From Epiperipatus broadwayi (Eukaryota; Onychophora; Udeonychophora; Euonychophora; Peripatidae), in assembly GCA_028023455.1 (NCBI GenBank), contig JAQFVV010006425.1, forward strand, positions 500,001-564,000: a stretch of 64,000 nucleotides of DNA, given 5' to 3'. Shown one piece after another: positions 34,171 to 45,260 of the stretch (the stretch's first letter is position 1; each line of letters begins with the position of its first letter). Position numbers and translations under genes: made by a program. The notes below the pieces were generated by a model. It did not search any database, was not told where the DNA came from, and was given only the letters and a program-made list of their open reading frames with translations.

Positions 34171-36063
34171 TGTAATGGAACGTCCTTGCTGCATTCCATT
34201 TAAATTGAAGAAAGACAAAATTATCCCGGTTGTATATAAATAAATTGTGAATTCAATTTAATTTCATAATGACTCTAGCATCAAAAGACAAATAAGAATA
34301 ATATATTACCGCTCTTTCAAATAAATTACAAAGACGTTACTTATAAAAAGATAGTACATCCTTTATTATATATTATGGTTTAATTTTAGGTAATATCAAT
34401 GTTTTAAATACAAACCCAAATAATAAATATATGTATATACTTGCAATAAGTATATATATTAAATATATAAAGACATATCTATGCTTAACAAGTAGATATG
34501 AATATAAATACAAATCCATACTTATACTTTTCAGATATTTAAAATAATATAAAAAAAATATTACATACAGCAAATATATATATTTAAAATTTTAAATTAC
34601 TTAAGTATTAATTTTGAAACCTGTTAAACATTTATTGCTGTTAGAAAACAAGACGCTTGAATTAAATATTTATAACACGTTATATTTTTATAATGAAAAA
34701 TAAAAGTAAACAAAAATATCGATTTCAAAAATATATTTATATATCATTCATACATATAAAATTATTAACTACCTTTTCAAAGTTCACTTAGTTAGTTTTC
34801 CTTCAAAGGTCAATTTATTCCATGGGTTATTTCTTTATCCGTTTACTATTAGAATGCATTCTATCGAAGGTGAAGAAACTATTACGTTAGAGAAAATTGT
34901 CAATTCTTGGATATATGTATATTTTTATCCTTCTAAAATTTCTTTCCTTGAAAAATAAATAAATAAATTGAAATGTTGAATCCAATATATTAATTTTAGT
35001 TACCTCCAGATTATTATTAGATTGACCATTATAGATTCCAGATAGCTATATCAAATTTCGGCTCCAGACGCGATGAAATACATATATTGAAATTTTCTTA
35101 GTTGTTTCATTTTAAATTGCCTTGGAATAAATGAAAGAAACGGTGCAGCCTCTTGGCTGCGATATATCTCGATTAGCAAGCCATAATTTATGTATTTACC
35201 ATAGAAATCTATCTTATTCCGATATTCTGAAGAATGGTAATTTTAAAGAAATAAAGTACAACAAAATTTTATCCTTCAGTTGGTTTTATTACCATCCCAA
35301 TAACAATAATAATAATGGCTTCTTTTTATTGTTGTTGTTGTTGTTCCACGCGCCAGCAAATGCTGTTTTGAAAACCCTTGTTATACATGTTTTCTTTTAA
35401 AACAATTAACATTAAAAATATATATATATATCCAGCATATATATATATATAAAACATTCAATTGAAAATTTATTTGACAGCTTTAAAAATATACATAAAT
35501 AATAATATTGCATTTTTTTAATAATCACTGCAAATAAAATAATTTTTTTATATAATCTTCAATTTATATGTCTTTATCTATTTATAATAATTAAATATTC
35601 ATAACGATGTACTATCAACATATAAATAAAATAATAACTTCAAACAATAACTATACCTAATAAACATAAACAATAATAATACTTCATATGTAAACATCAA
35701 CTCAAAGAGATTTTTTTTTTTTAATAACAAATGACAATTTTTAAAATATAGATAGACTTATCGATATTTACAATACCCTCTAATCCACCGAAAAAAAAAA
35801 AAAGTCTTTGCAGATAACTAATGAATTATGAGATATCGAAAAACTTCTCAAATTTGTAATCTTTCTAAGGACTACCATGGTTTAAAGAATATTATTTTTC
35901 TTATTAATAACCATATTCATTTATTTATATCTATCTTTCAGATCATCTAGATATTTGTCCAAGTTTTCTTAAAAAAAAAAAATAATAATAATAATCAAAA
36001 GTGCCTTTTTAATTCTTCTTGTAAAGAATTTCCAGTATGTTGAACTTTGTGAAGAAGTTTGCT

Positions 36064-36294
36064 TTAATTTACAAGATTGTCATATAGCATTTTGGTATAA
36101 TTCAATTGCTTTTGAATAATTTTGAGATAAGTATCTAAAGATTTTGCTATGAATTCCTTAGATTCTGCATCTATATTCTTTACATAAATAGTAACTTGAT
36201 CATAAGCATTAACACAATTTTTAACTTTATCAATAACAGTTGCTATTTTATTAGATAATCTTACTTTTCCTTTGACTATCTTTATAAACATCAT
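36064..36294 (-). CDS. 76-codon open frame spanning the centre of the palindrome; product unknown
   Basis: The minus-strand frame starts with Met-Met in the unique centre and ends at a TAA in the left arm. The product is Lys/Ile/Asn/Asp-rich, probably helical (KIATVIDKVKNCVNAYDQ, ESKEFIAKSLDTYLKIIQKQ), without Cys-rich or catalytic motifs. Its last ~23 codons lie in the arm, so the right arm encodes the same C-terminus on the plus strand (TYLKIIQKQLNYTKMLY, then one D-to-E change, to the same stop, about 36325-36395). The inverted duplication therefore cut through this frame. Whether it is a gene or a chance frame cannot be told. Low A+T bias relief and its helical pattern argue weakly for coding. 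Confidence 0.3.
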   Translation of the reverse strand: MMFIKIVKGKVRLSNKIATVIDKVKNCVNAYDQVTIYVKNIDAESKEFIAKSLDTYLKIIQKQLNYTKMLYDNLVN

Positions 36295-36442
36295 CGACTT
36301 GAGTAAGTCTTTATTTTACTTTAGGTACTTATCTCAAAATTATTCAAAAGCAATTGAATTATACCAAAATGCTATATGAAAATCTTGTAAATTAAAGCAA
36401 ACTTTTTCACAAAGTTCAACATACTGGAAATTCTTTACAAGA

Positions 36443-36530
36443 AGAATTAAAAAGGCACTTTTGATTATTATTATTTTTTTTTTTAAGAATTAAAAAGGCA
36501 CTTTTGATTATTATTATTTTTTTTTTTTAA
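36443..36530. repeat. 43-bp tandem duplication present only in the right arm of the palindrome
   Basis: AGAATTAAAAAGGCACTTTT followed by GATTATTATTATT and a T-run occurs twice in tandem (from about 36443 and 36486) in the right arm but only once in the left arm (around 35985-36020). It accounts for the shift of pairing sum from 72495 to 72459 near the centre. Confidence 0.85.
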
Positions 36531-38337
36531 GAAAACTTGGATAAATATCTAGATGATCTGAGAGATAGATATAAATAAATGAATATGGTTATTAATATGA
36601 AAAATAATATTCTTTAAACCATGTTAGTCCTTAGAAAGATTACCAATTTGAGAAGTTTTTCGATATCTCATAATTCATTAGTTATCTGCAAAGACATTTT
36701 TTTTTTCGGTGGATTAGAGGGTATTGTAAATATCGATAAGTCTATCTATATTTTAAAAATTGTCATTTGTTATTAAAAAAAAAATCTCTTTGAGTTGATG
36801 TTTACATATGAAGTATTATTATTGTTTATGTTTATTAGGTATAGTTATTGTTTGAAGTTATTATTTTATTTATATGTTGATAGTACATCGTTATGAATAT
36901 TTAATTATTATAAATAGATAAAGACATATAAATTGAAGATTATATAAAAAAATTATTTTATTTGCAGTGATTATTAAAAAAATGCAATATTATTATTTAT
37001 GTATATTTTTAAAGCTGTCAAATAAATTTTCAATTGAATGTTTTATATATATATATGCTGGATATATATATATATATTTTTTAATGTTAATTGTTTTAAA
37101 AGAAAACATGTATAACAAGGGTTTTCAAAACAGCATTTGCTGGCGCGTGGAACAACAACAACAACAATAAAAGAAGCCATTATTATTATTGTTATTGGGA
37201 TGGTAATAAAACCAACTGAAGGATAAAATTTTGTTGTACTTTATTTCTTTAAAATTACCATTCTTCAGAATATCGGAATAAGATAGATTTCTATGGTAAA
37301 TACATAAATTATGGCTTGCTAATCGAGATATATCACAGCCAAGAGGCTGCACCATTTCTTTCATTTATTCCAAGGCAATTTAAAATGAAACAACTAAGAA
37401 AATTCCAATATATGTATTTCATCGCGTCTGGAGCCGAAATTTGATATAGCTATCTGGAATCTATAATGGTCAATCTAATAATAATCTGGAGGTAACTAAA
37501 ATTAATATATTGGATTCAACATTTCAATTTATTTATTTATTTTTCAAGGAAAGAAATTTTAGAAGGATAAAAATATACATATATCCAAGAATTGACAATT
37601 TTCTCTAACGTAATAGTTTCTTCACCTTCGATAGAATGCATTCTAATAGTAAACGGATAAAGAAATAACCCATGGAATAAATTGACCTTTGAAGGAAAAC
37701 TAACTAAGTGAACTTTGAAAAGGTAGTTAATAATTTTATATGTATGAATGATATATAAATATATTTTTGAGATCGATATTTTTGTTTACTTTTATTTTTC
37801 ATTATAAAAATATAACGTGTTATAAATATTTAATTCAAGCGTCTTGTTTTCTAACAGCAATAAATGTTTAATAGGTTTCAAAATTAATACTTAAGTAATT
37901 TAAAATTTTAAATATATATATTTGCTGTATGTAATATTTTTTTTATATTATTTTAAATATCTGAAAAGTATAAGTATGGATTTGTATTTATATTCATATC
38001 TACTTGTTAAGCATAGATATGTCTTTATATATTTAATATATATACTTATTGCAAGTATATACGTATATTTATTATTTGGGTTTGTATTTAAAACATTAAT
38101 ATTACCTAAAATTAAACCATAATATAAAATAAAGGATGTACTATTTGTTTTATAAATAACGTCTTTGTAATTTATTTAAAAGAGCGATAATATATTATTC
38201 TTGTTTTTCTTTTAATGCTAGAGTCATTACGAAATTAATTGAATTCACAATTTATTTATATATAACCGGGATAATTTTGTCTTTCTTCAATTTAAATGGA
38301 ATGCAGCAAGTACGTTCCATTACAATATATATATATT

Positions 38338-38884
38338 ATAGCATGTATATTTTATTTACAAATATTATATTTTGCATTATAGATTGTATTTTGTTGACAA
38401 GTCTATTATTTTTACATTTCATATTGCATGTATATGCATGTGGTCTATATATGATGATAGAGAGCAATGTTTAAAAGTTCAAATGACTTAATTTTAACCT
38501 TAATAAGTTGCAAACAAAAGCTCCACTGGGCATATCTATTTTAACATAGCTGGCTGAGATAATTTGCATTATCACTCAGTAATACTATTTTTTCAAAAAT
38601 GTATAATTTTTGTAAACAAAATTTCTGAACTGAAATTATTGCAATGTCTATTAGGGATTTAAAATATTCAAGTTTATCTAAAAACATTCTGTTAAAAATT
38701 AACAGGGAGATTAAATTAATTAAATTATAAAATTTCAGAGGGTGCTAATTGATTCTCAAGAAATAAGTAATCTTTTTGACTGCAAAGTATTCTAACCCTT
38801 GAATCACATAAATATGCCATATTTCTTGCTGTAAATATTCTATTCTATAATTTTAGAAAGTATTGTTTACCAAAATCATCACCA
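38338..38884. other. A+T-rich spacer, nothing recognised
   Basis: A plus-strand open frame at 38277-38474 starts in the palindrome end and continues as a hydrophobic string. It is not considered a gene. Confidence 0.5.
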
Positions 38885-39180
38885 GTTTTTACTTTGACAT
38901 GTCTGGCTAGGTGGACCTAGGTTTGCAGTTTATCTAGAGGAAGATTGTGATTTATGTTCACCCATACATGCCTGACATGATCATCATCACAGAGAGGGGA
39001 ATCTTCCAGCATCCAACTTTAAGAAGAAGACATCTTAATCCAAACCACTTATACTGAGGAGAATGCCACTACATATACTGTCTGATGTGCCTGCATTACA
39101 AGGTACAACCAAGAAGATAGGTAACATTCTTTTCAAAGACTGCAGAGTTCTATCAATTAATCTTTAAATCTGTAATTTTA
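38885..39180. repeat. Dispersed repeat, probably homologous to 15828-16090
   Basis: Landmarks ATGTCTGGCTAGG, ACATGCCTGACATGATCATC, CTTCCAGCATCC and AAGAAGAAGACATC occur in the same order as in the partner. It is GC-richer than its flanks. Confidence 0.45.
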
Positions 39181-39530
39181 ATATTAAGCTAGCTTATTTA
39201 ACATAATGAACATTCAATTTGTTTCTTAAAACTGTTAAATTAATTCATTTATAAAGTACAACTATGTAAAACTTGCATGAATTCATCTTTATAATAAAAA
39301 ATAATTTATTCTTTTGATCTATAAATAGCTGTAATCAGTTATGACTTAAATTTCTTAAAACTGTGGTCATACCTGGATTTATTGTTTTAACTATGTTATC
39401 TAAATTTATTATATATGTTATAATATGCCATCTTTTGAAACTGCAAATCCTAATTGTTAATGAACTTTCAATGGAGATAATTAAAATCTCCATTTTAAAT
39501 ATTTTAAGAATATTACTTCACATATAAATC

Positions 39531-39697
39531 ACTGTTTTGAAATACTATATTGATAGATAATAATCAATTACTATGTGCTTGTTATTATCGTGATTTTATA
39601 TATGTTATAACTGCACTGTTTTGAAATACTATATTCATAGATAATAATCAATCGCTACATGCTTGTTATTATCATGATTTTATATATGTTATAACTG
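39531..39697. repeat. Recent tandem duplication, 84-bp unit, two copies
   Basis: ACTGTTTTGAAATACTATAT begins at 39531 and 39615, and both copies continue through GATAGATAATAATCAAT or CATAGATAATAATCAAT to ATATATGTTATAACTGCA with only a few substitutions. Confidence 0.9.
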
Positions 39698-40344
39698 CAT
39701 TATATTTAGTGAGGGCTGACTCAGACAATTATAAAAAAAACTTATGACTTTTGAGATCCATTGGTTAGAAGTGATGTTCTAGCTAGAGATGATATTAAAG
39801 TATATTTATTAATGTTTATTAATGCCTGTCAAATATACATCCCCTTATTAAGTATGATTATGTATATGCAGAATCAGTATTTTAACTTAGGTTATAATTT
39901 AATTTAAGCTCTCTTAGTTAGCATAATCATAGTGCTAGTTTAAGAACTTGGTTGTGTTAGATTGGCTGATAGAAGCTATCCGTTTTTTAGATGCAACTAA
40001 TTAATTATATGTATATATATTGGTATTTTGTGGGTGTGTTGCGAATGTGTCTTTATGAAATACACATTTACATGTTTCTGCTTTACTGCACCTTTTAAAT
40101 TGGGTTCATGATAACCAGATGCTTCATGTCTTAGTTCAGATATGGCTATCTTTATTAGAACTGGAACACCATAGTCCAGAGTATGTTTATAAAGCTGATC
40201 TGAGTTTTTGAACTTATCCACTCATATATTAATTGTAGCAAACCATCCATTCTTAGGGTACCAAACATACTGATGCTGAAGCTCTTGAATAAATACTCCC
40301 TTACACTGCGGTCTTATTTCATGGCATTTTATTCAGCGTCAATA

Positions 40345-40345
<1 letters not shown>
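39698..40345. other. Spacer; unidentified minus-strand frame at 39997-40221
   Basis: The only notable item is a 74-codon minus-strand open frame with a mixed composition (LYKHTLDYGVPVLIKIAI, ELRHEASGYHEPNLKGA). I do not recognise it, and no partner exon or repeat copy is seen. It is left as uncertain rather than called a gene. Confidence 0.35.

Positions 40346-40433
<88 letters not shown>
40346..40433. repeat. (TA)n microsatellite
   Basis: About 88 bp of uninterrupted TA. Confidence 0.97.
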
Positions 40434-40437
<4 letters not shown>

Positions 40438-41059
40438 TAAAAAGTTATTTTCCTCCTTATTAATTAACTATTCAGCATTAGACTGAAACTCAAATCTTGG
40501 TTACCAGGTTGAATCTGTATTATCTTGGGCTTATATTATTCACTCCCACTGTTAATATAACAACCATCTTAGAGCTGCATATAATATTCATCTTGGATAG
40601 GCCATTAATATTAAATGACTATAGGCATGATTTATTAACTACTCATAAACCTATTTTAATGTGTTAGGAAAAAACTGCTGTATTGATAAGGGTCTAATCC
40701 TCTATGTAATCACCTGCATGTATTGATCCTGAATACTTAACACTATATAATTCTTGTCATTTTCTTTTACTTGACTTTATGTTATTGTTTTAATAAACCT
40801 GTTCAAAATAAAAAAAAAAATGTTCCATATCTTTGTTGCATATAATTCTATTTCAATCCTATTCATATTATTTATTCCAAATTCCTTAATGATCTTACAT
40901 GCCAAATATGCCTTGTTTTAGTTATGATAATTAGTATGATAAGTAATCTATTTTAACCCATTAAGTTAATTGTCAGTCAGCTCTGAAGTCTCATATCTCT
41001 CCTTGTACAGATCCAGCTCACAGATTGAATTAAGACCCATGTGTAACCTTAGAAATGTA
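40434..41059. other. A+T-rich spacer, nothing recognised
   Basis: No gene or shared repeat was recognised. Confidence 0.5.
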
Positions 41060-41204
41060 ACCAATAAGGTGTTAAAGCATAAAGTACTGGTGAATGAGTT
41101 AAAGCTTGGTTGGACTCTGGATCATACCATTCCATTTCAGTCAGCTTTGGTGTAATTTACCTGGATTTTGGATTTTGTTTCCTGAATGTACAAATCTGAC
41201 CAAT

Positions 41205-41207
<3 letters not shown>
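41060..41207. repeat. Dispersed repeat, partner at 17690-17880, ending at an AT array
   Basis: See partner for landmarks. The copy ends ...CCAATACA directly against the (AT)n array at 41208. Confidence 0.65.

Positions 41208-41269
<62 letters not shown>
41208..41269. repeat. (AT)n microsatellite
   Basis: About 60 bp of uninterrupted AT. Confidence 0.97.
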
Positions 41270-41273
<4 letters not shown>

Positions 41274-41723
41274 GTTATGGATATATTATAAAGTAGAACA
41301 AGAAAACTATGGGGTTATTTCTATATAAATAATTAAAAGATATTTTTAGCAGGAGTGCTGATAGAAATCCATCAATTAAAAGACTAAACTACTTTTCTCT
41401 AGTATCACATAATAACTTTTTTGATATATATGTAACTAAAAATTAAATATTTCTATTTTTTGGGGGGAGGCAGCATGGAATAATGTGCATGCAATAAAAA
41501 TATTGTATAAATAAATCTTCTTTGTATGTACTACAACTTCTACTCTACTACACATTTTTGAAATATATGAATAAACTTATAAAAACATGGTAAAAGACCC
41601 CAGTATGCATTTTATGCTCAACCAGCATTCTTAAGTTGAATTTTGAGAGCATAATGTCTGTCACTTATAAATCAAATTGTTATAAAAGTAATATTTGTAT
41701 GTATTAAATTTTGAACCTTCATG

Positions 41724-41724
<1 letters not shown>
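41270..41724. other. A+T-rich spacer, nothing recognised
   Basis: It contains a G-run (GGGGGGAGG) near 41462. Nothing else was recognised. Confidence 0.5.
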
Positions 41725-41764
<40 letters not shown>

Positions 41765-41804
41765 GCCGATGGGGGAGGAGGGTACAATATATATATATAT
41801 AATT
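41725..41804. repeat. Two (AT)n tracts separated by a short G-rich segment
   Basis: (AT)n at 41725-41761, then AAATGCCGATGGGGGAGGAGGG (about 41761-41782), then TACA and a second (AT)n to about 41801. The island of G-rich DNA in an AT array is unusual here. Confidence 0.85.
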
Positions 41805-41919
41805 GTGCATGAATATAGAGTAAATTACTAAGTTAATATCGTTATTATTATAGCCAAAATTATTTTTTAATATAGTACACCCTAATTATAACTTTTAATT
41901 GTTGTCAAAATTAATTACA

Positions 41920-42843
41920 TTTTTCTGTAAATATATATAATTGAAATAATAAATTTAATGGTTTACAAACTATTACAAACAATTTTTAAATCTGCAGAAG
42001 TACTTTTGATTAATTACTTAAACCTGCCTCAACTGCAATTAAATTAAAAAAAAAAAGCAGAAGCAAACATCATCAATTCAACTCCCATGAATCTCTTATT
42101 TTAATGTTAGCAGCTTGTTGATTTATTAAATGCATTTTATTCCTGTTTATAAAAATTGCCTCTTTAATTTTTCTTTTACTATGGTTTCTCTCTTTATGAA
42201 GAATTTTCACACTTTCACAGTCAAATTTAAATTTATATTTACATGTTTATTCATGATCAAAGAAAACAGAAGGAGACATTAAATCTCCATTATTTTTACT
42301 TTTTGTATGCTTATATAACGATTCATACTCCCTCAATCTCTTCTCAATACTGCACCTAGATTCACCTATATATGATAGCATACAATCACAAAAAATTTGA
42401 TATATGACATTACTTTTTTGCTTGACAGATATGACATTTTTAGAATTATTGACTAATTTATTAATATTGTTTGGAACATAGAATGAAACATTAAACAAAT
42501 TTTTTATATATCCTTAAAAAATTTCACTTATGGATTTGAAATAAATGGAATAGATATCCATTGTTTACTATTAATCTTAATTTCCTTTAAATCATTATAA
42601 TTTTTTTAAATTGGCATAAAGTATTGTTTATTTGTTTTATTTTATAACCAACATCAAGCAATTCCTTGCCAAATATTTCAATATTTTTTCAGTTTATCAC
42701 TTTGGTAACAACATAATTTTTCTTTCTGAAACAAAAAAGATCTAAAACTTGCCATATTATGCATCATTGGTACTTTTGATTTACAATTTATATATCATCT
42801 TTTTTGCAGTGGCTTAATTATTAGTTTGTAATTTAATATACTG
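41920..42843 (-). pseudogene. Inverted PLE 3' copy with GIY-YIG endonuclease end
   Basis: On the minus strand the frame 42498-42247 reads YVPNNINKLVNNSKNV, VIYQIFCDCMLSYIGESR then CSIEKRLREYESLYKH and SVFFDHE. Here the GIY-YIG motif is intact in the form VIYQIFC...SYIGES, with the following Arg in EKRLRE, whereas the sense copy has SYISES. Downstream on the minus strand come a decayed C-terminal tail and a 3' untranslated region ending near 41920. The RT region is absent: the copy begins at the equivalent of 43918. Confidence 0.9.
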
Positions 42844-42863
42844 ATATTTGGAATGATTATAAT

Positions 42864-43857
42864 TTGGAACTAAATACAGCTGTTCAAAATTCATTTGAAA
42901 TGATTTCTGGTAATGATAATTTTGCTGATGATATTATTAAGAAAATTAATTGTATTAAATTTAATACAATACCTTATGATAAATCATGGGAATTGGCTAT
43001 TTCGGATTTTAAATGGAGATTAAAGAATGATAATATGATTTGTTTGAAAGAAGACCAAGGTTTGCATGTGCTTGTTGAAGAAATGTCAATTTATTGATAA
43101 AGTTAAAATGCAAATGGACAAACTTGTTTTTTTTTTTTTTATTGAAGAATATAATATGGATGGTCAAAGAATAAAATTTATTAACAGTATTTTAAAAAGT
43201 GCTAAAAATAAAGTTTTAAGTAATAATATATACTATATGAGATATCCTTCTTGTGCTATATGTCCTCATATTGTTGCAAATATAAAATTACATAAAGAAG
43301 GTAATCCTTTGCGAGTTATGATAGATTTTGGTGTTTCATTCATGTATCAGACTTCTAAATATATTGGTAAACTTTTACAAGACTTTTTAGGATTTGGGGA
43401 AAATACTATTGCTTCATTGTTTGAGTTTGTAAATAGAATTAAAAATTTGATGATTGATGAAAATGATGTTATTGTTTCATTGGATGTTACAGAAATGTAA
43501 GGATCTATTGATAGAATGAATTCCATAAAAATAATTGAACATGAATTAAAAAATTAAAGTATTTGTAAATTTATGATAAAATTTATTGTTGATTCTTTAA
43601 AAAAATTTAATAATAACGTTGCATCTTTTGGAAGTCAATATTATAAAATATCTAAAGGTTGACCTATGAGTCTGCCTGTAGTTGCACAAGTTTGCAATTT
43701 CGTTTTATCTACATATGAGAGTAGTATTTTAAATATGTGTACGTTTGGAGATATTAAAATTTACCAAAGATATGTGGATGATGTTTTTGTTTGTGGAAAT
43801 ATTAATAGTATAAATTTGCTTGTAGAGGAATTAAATAAGTTGAATAGCTGGAAATGA
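42864..43857 (+). pseudogene. PLE reverse transcriptase
   Basis: Frames 42864-43097, 43066-43500 and 43666-43857, separated by frameshifts and stops, give the PLE RT in order: a Lys/Asp-rich N-terminal part; NIKLHKEGNPLRVMIDFG (the PLE K-x-H-K-x-G-x-P-x-R block); TSKYIGKLLQDFL; DVIVSLDVTEM (motif A; the usual S-F/L-D-V); KGxPMSLPVVAQVCNFVL (motif B, with a stop at the position of x); and IYQRYVDDVFVCGN (motif C, R-Y-V-D-D). A T-run at about 43129-43142 is a likely frameshift site. The catalytic Asp residues are present but the frame is broken at least four times. Confidence 0.9.
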
Positions 43858-44648
43858 ATTATTGAAAAGGAACAAGACAAAAATATTAAATATTTAGATT
43901 TAATGATTGCAACAGATAACAGTATATTAAATTATAAACTAATAACTAAGCCACTGCAAAAAAGAGAATACATAAATTGTAAATCAAAAGTACCAATGAT
44001 GCTACAGATGGCAAGTTTTAGATCTTTTTTGTTCCGGAATGAAAAATTATGTCATTACCAAAGTGATAAACTGAAAAATATTGAAATGTTTACTAAGGAA
44101 TTGCTTGATGTTGGTTATAAAATGGAACTAATAAGCAATACTTTATATCAATTTAAAAAAAGTTATAATGATTTAAAGGAAATGAAGATTAATAGTAAAC
44201 AATGGATATCTATTCCATTTATTTCAAATCGACAAGTGAAATTTTTTAATGATATATATAAGAATGTGTTTAATGTTTCATTCTACATTCCAAACAATAT
44301 TAATAAATTAGTCAATAATTCTAAGGATGTCATACCTGTCAAGTAGAAAAGTAATGTCATATATCAATTTTTTGTAATTGTATGCTATCATATATAAGTG
44401 AATCTAGGTGCAGTATTGAGAAGAGACTGAGAGAGCATGAAGTGTTATATAAGCATGTAAAAAGTAAAAATAATGGTGATTTAATGTCTCCTTCAGTTTT
44501 CTTTGATCATGAAACAACATGTAAATATAAATTTAAATTTGATTTTGAAAGTGTGAAAATTCTTCATGAAGAGAGAAACCATAGTAAAAGAAAAATTAAA
44601 GAGGCAATTTTTATAAACAGAAATAAAATGCCTTTAATAAATCGATAA
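43858..44648 (+). pseudogene. PLE connector and GIY-YIG endonuclease
   Basis: After a TGA near 43855, the plus strand reads KNIKYLDLMIATDNS (RT motif D/E region), then the frame 43903-44346 (KPLQKREYINCKSKVP, RQVKFFNDIYKNVFNV, NKLVNNSKDVIPVK). After a stop and a frame change comes the frame 44382-44648 with CMLSYISESRCSIEKRLREH, SVFFDHETTCKYKFKFD and KRKIKEAIFINRNKMPL before TAA at 44646. This is the PLE GIY-YIG module; the Gly of the 'YIG' triad is Ser here, which would disable it. The basic K-E-A-x-x-I-N-R tail is typical of the family. Confidence 0.9.
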
Positions 44649-44874
44649 GCCGCTAACATTAAAATACTAGATTCGTGGATGTGAATTGATGACATTTGCT
44701 TCCGCTTTTTTAAAAAATAATTGCAGTTGAGGCAGGTTTAGAAAGTAACCCAAAGTACTTCTGCGGATTTAAGGATTGTTTGCGATAGTTTGTAAACCGT
44801 TAAATTTATTATTTCAATTATAATTACAATTTTGTTTTTAATTAACAAACATTTTATTTATTATATATATATAT

Positions 44875-45260
44875 ATTAAATTCCAACCAGTAACCACCTA
44901 AACATTCACAGTAAAATATAGTAATCAATATTTCTCACTGCTGTCAACGCAACCTTCACACCTTTTAATAGCAAGAATGGAAATCCATTATTACAATGGT
45001 CCATTGAAGATATATGGACACTTAAAGCTTGCAACTTGACTACAAAGTATGAAATATTGATACAATGAAGTTTAAATAAACCTCTTTGAACATGAAATAA
45101 ACATGTCGCTGTAATGCAGACTAATAAATAGTCAATTAACATTACAAACTGCAATACTTTTAAATTGCCCATGTATTATTTAGAAATAATAAGCGAAATA
45201 GTGTCTAAAGCTAATCTGGGATAAAGATGTAATTAAATTCCAACCAGTAACCACCTAAAC

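Larger units (their letters stand above)
34171..38324. mobile_element. Near-perfect 4.15-kb palindrome (giant inverted repeat), possible foldback element
   Basis: The left arm 34171-36139 and right arm 36320-38324 are reverse complements over ~2 kb. Paired positions sum to 72495 along most of the arms. Divergence is a few percent: about a dozen differences in the outer ~220 bp and about seven over the next ~700 bp, nearly all transitions. The outer ends are TGTAATGGAACGT and its complement, and both abut (AT)n tracts. A ~180-bp single-copy centre remains. The arms carry no recognisable transposase; identical short frames in both arms (34373-34573 minus and 37922-38122 plus; 35131-35400 plus and 37125-37364 minus) are hydrophobic or Asn/Leu strings from simple repeats. 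It may be a foldback transposon, a replication-generated inverted duplication, or two head-to-head copies of one element. Confidence 0.85.
41920..44840 (+). mobile_element. Penelope-like element with an inverted partial copy at its 5' side
   Basis: The sense part (about 42844-44840) encodes PLE reverse transcriptase and a C-terminal GIY-YIG endonuclease. The part at 41920-42843 is the reverse complement of 43918-44840, i.e. the endonuclease end plus the 3' untranslated region, joined head-to-head to the RT part at about 42843. PLEs are known for such partial direct or inverted copies. The two copies differ by many substitutions, so each has decayed independently. It is inactive because of stops and frameshifts. 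Confidence 0.9.

Noticed and set aside
34373-34573. Hydrophobic 66-codon frame (Tyr/Leu/Ile-rich) in both palindrome arms as a possible membrane peptide
   Set aside because: A+T-rich DNA readily gives such strings, and identity between arms follows from the duplication. No start context or relatives support it.
35131-35400. 89-codon frame in the palindrome arm, mirrored at 37125-37364
   Set aside because: It runs through an AAT/TTG simple repeat giving poly-Asn and poly-Leu, differs in its C-terminus between arms because of a repeat-length change, and has no recognisable domain. Conservation is explained by the palindrome itself.
34171-38324. The palindrome as a simple inverted-read artefact
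   Set aside because: The arms differ by several dozen scattered substitutions, an arm-specific 43-bp duplication and small indels, and the centre is unique, which a fold-back read artefact would not produce. Long-read confirmation would still be needed.
34171-38324. Assignment of the palindrome to Tc1/mariner, piggyBac or Polinton
   Set aside because: The ends (TGTAATGG...) do not match the CAGT-type ends or TTAA target of the first two, and no Polinton genes (DNA polymerase B, integrase, capsid) are present. The AT-tract flanks prevent reading a target duplication.
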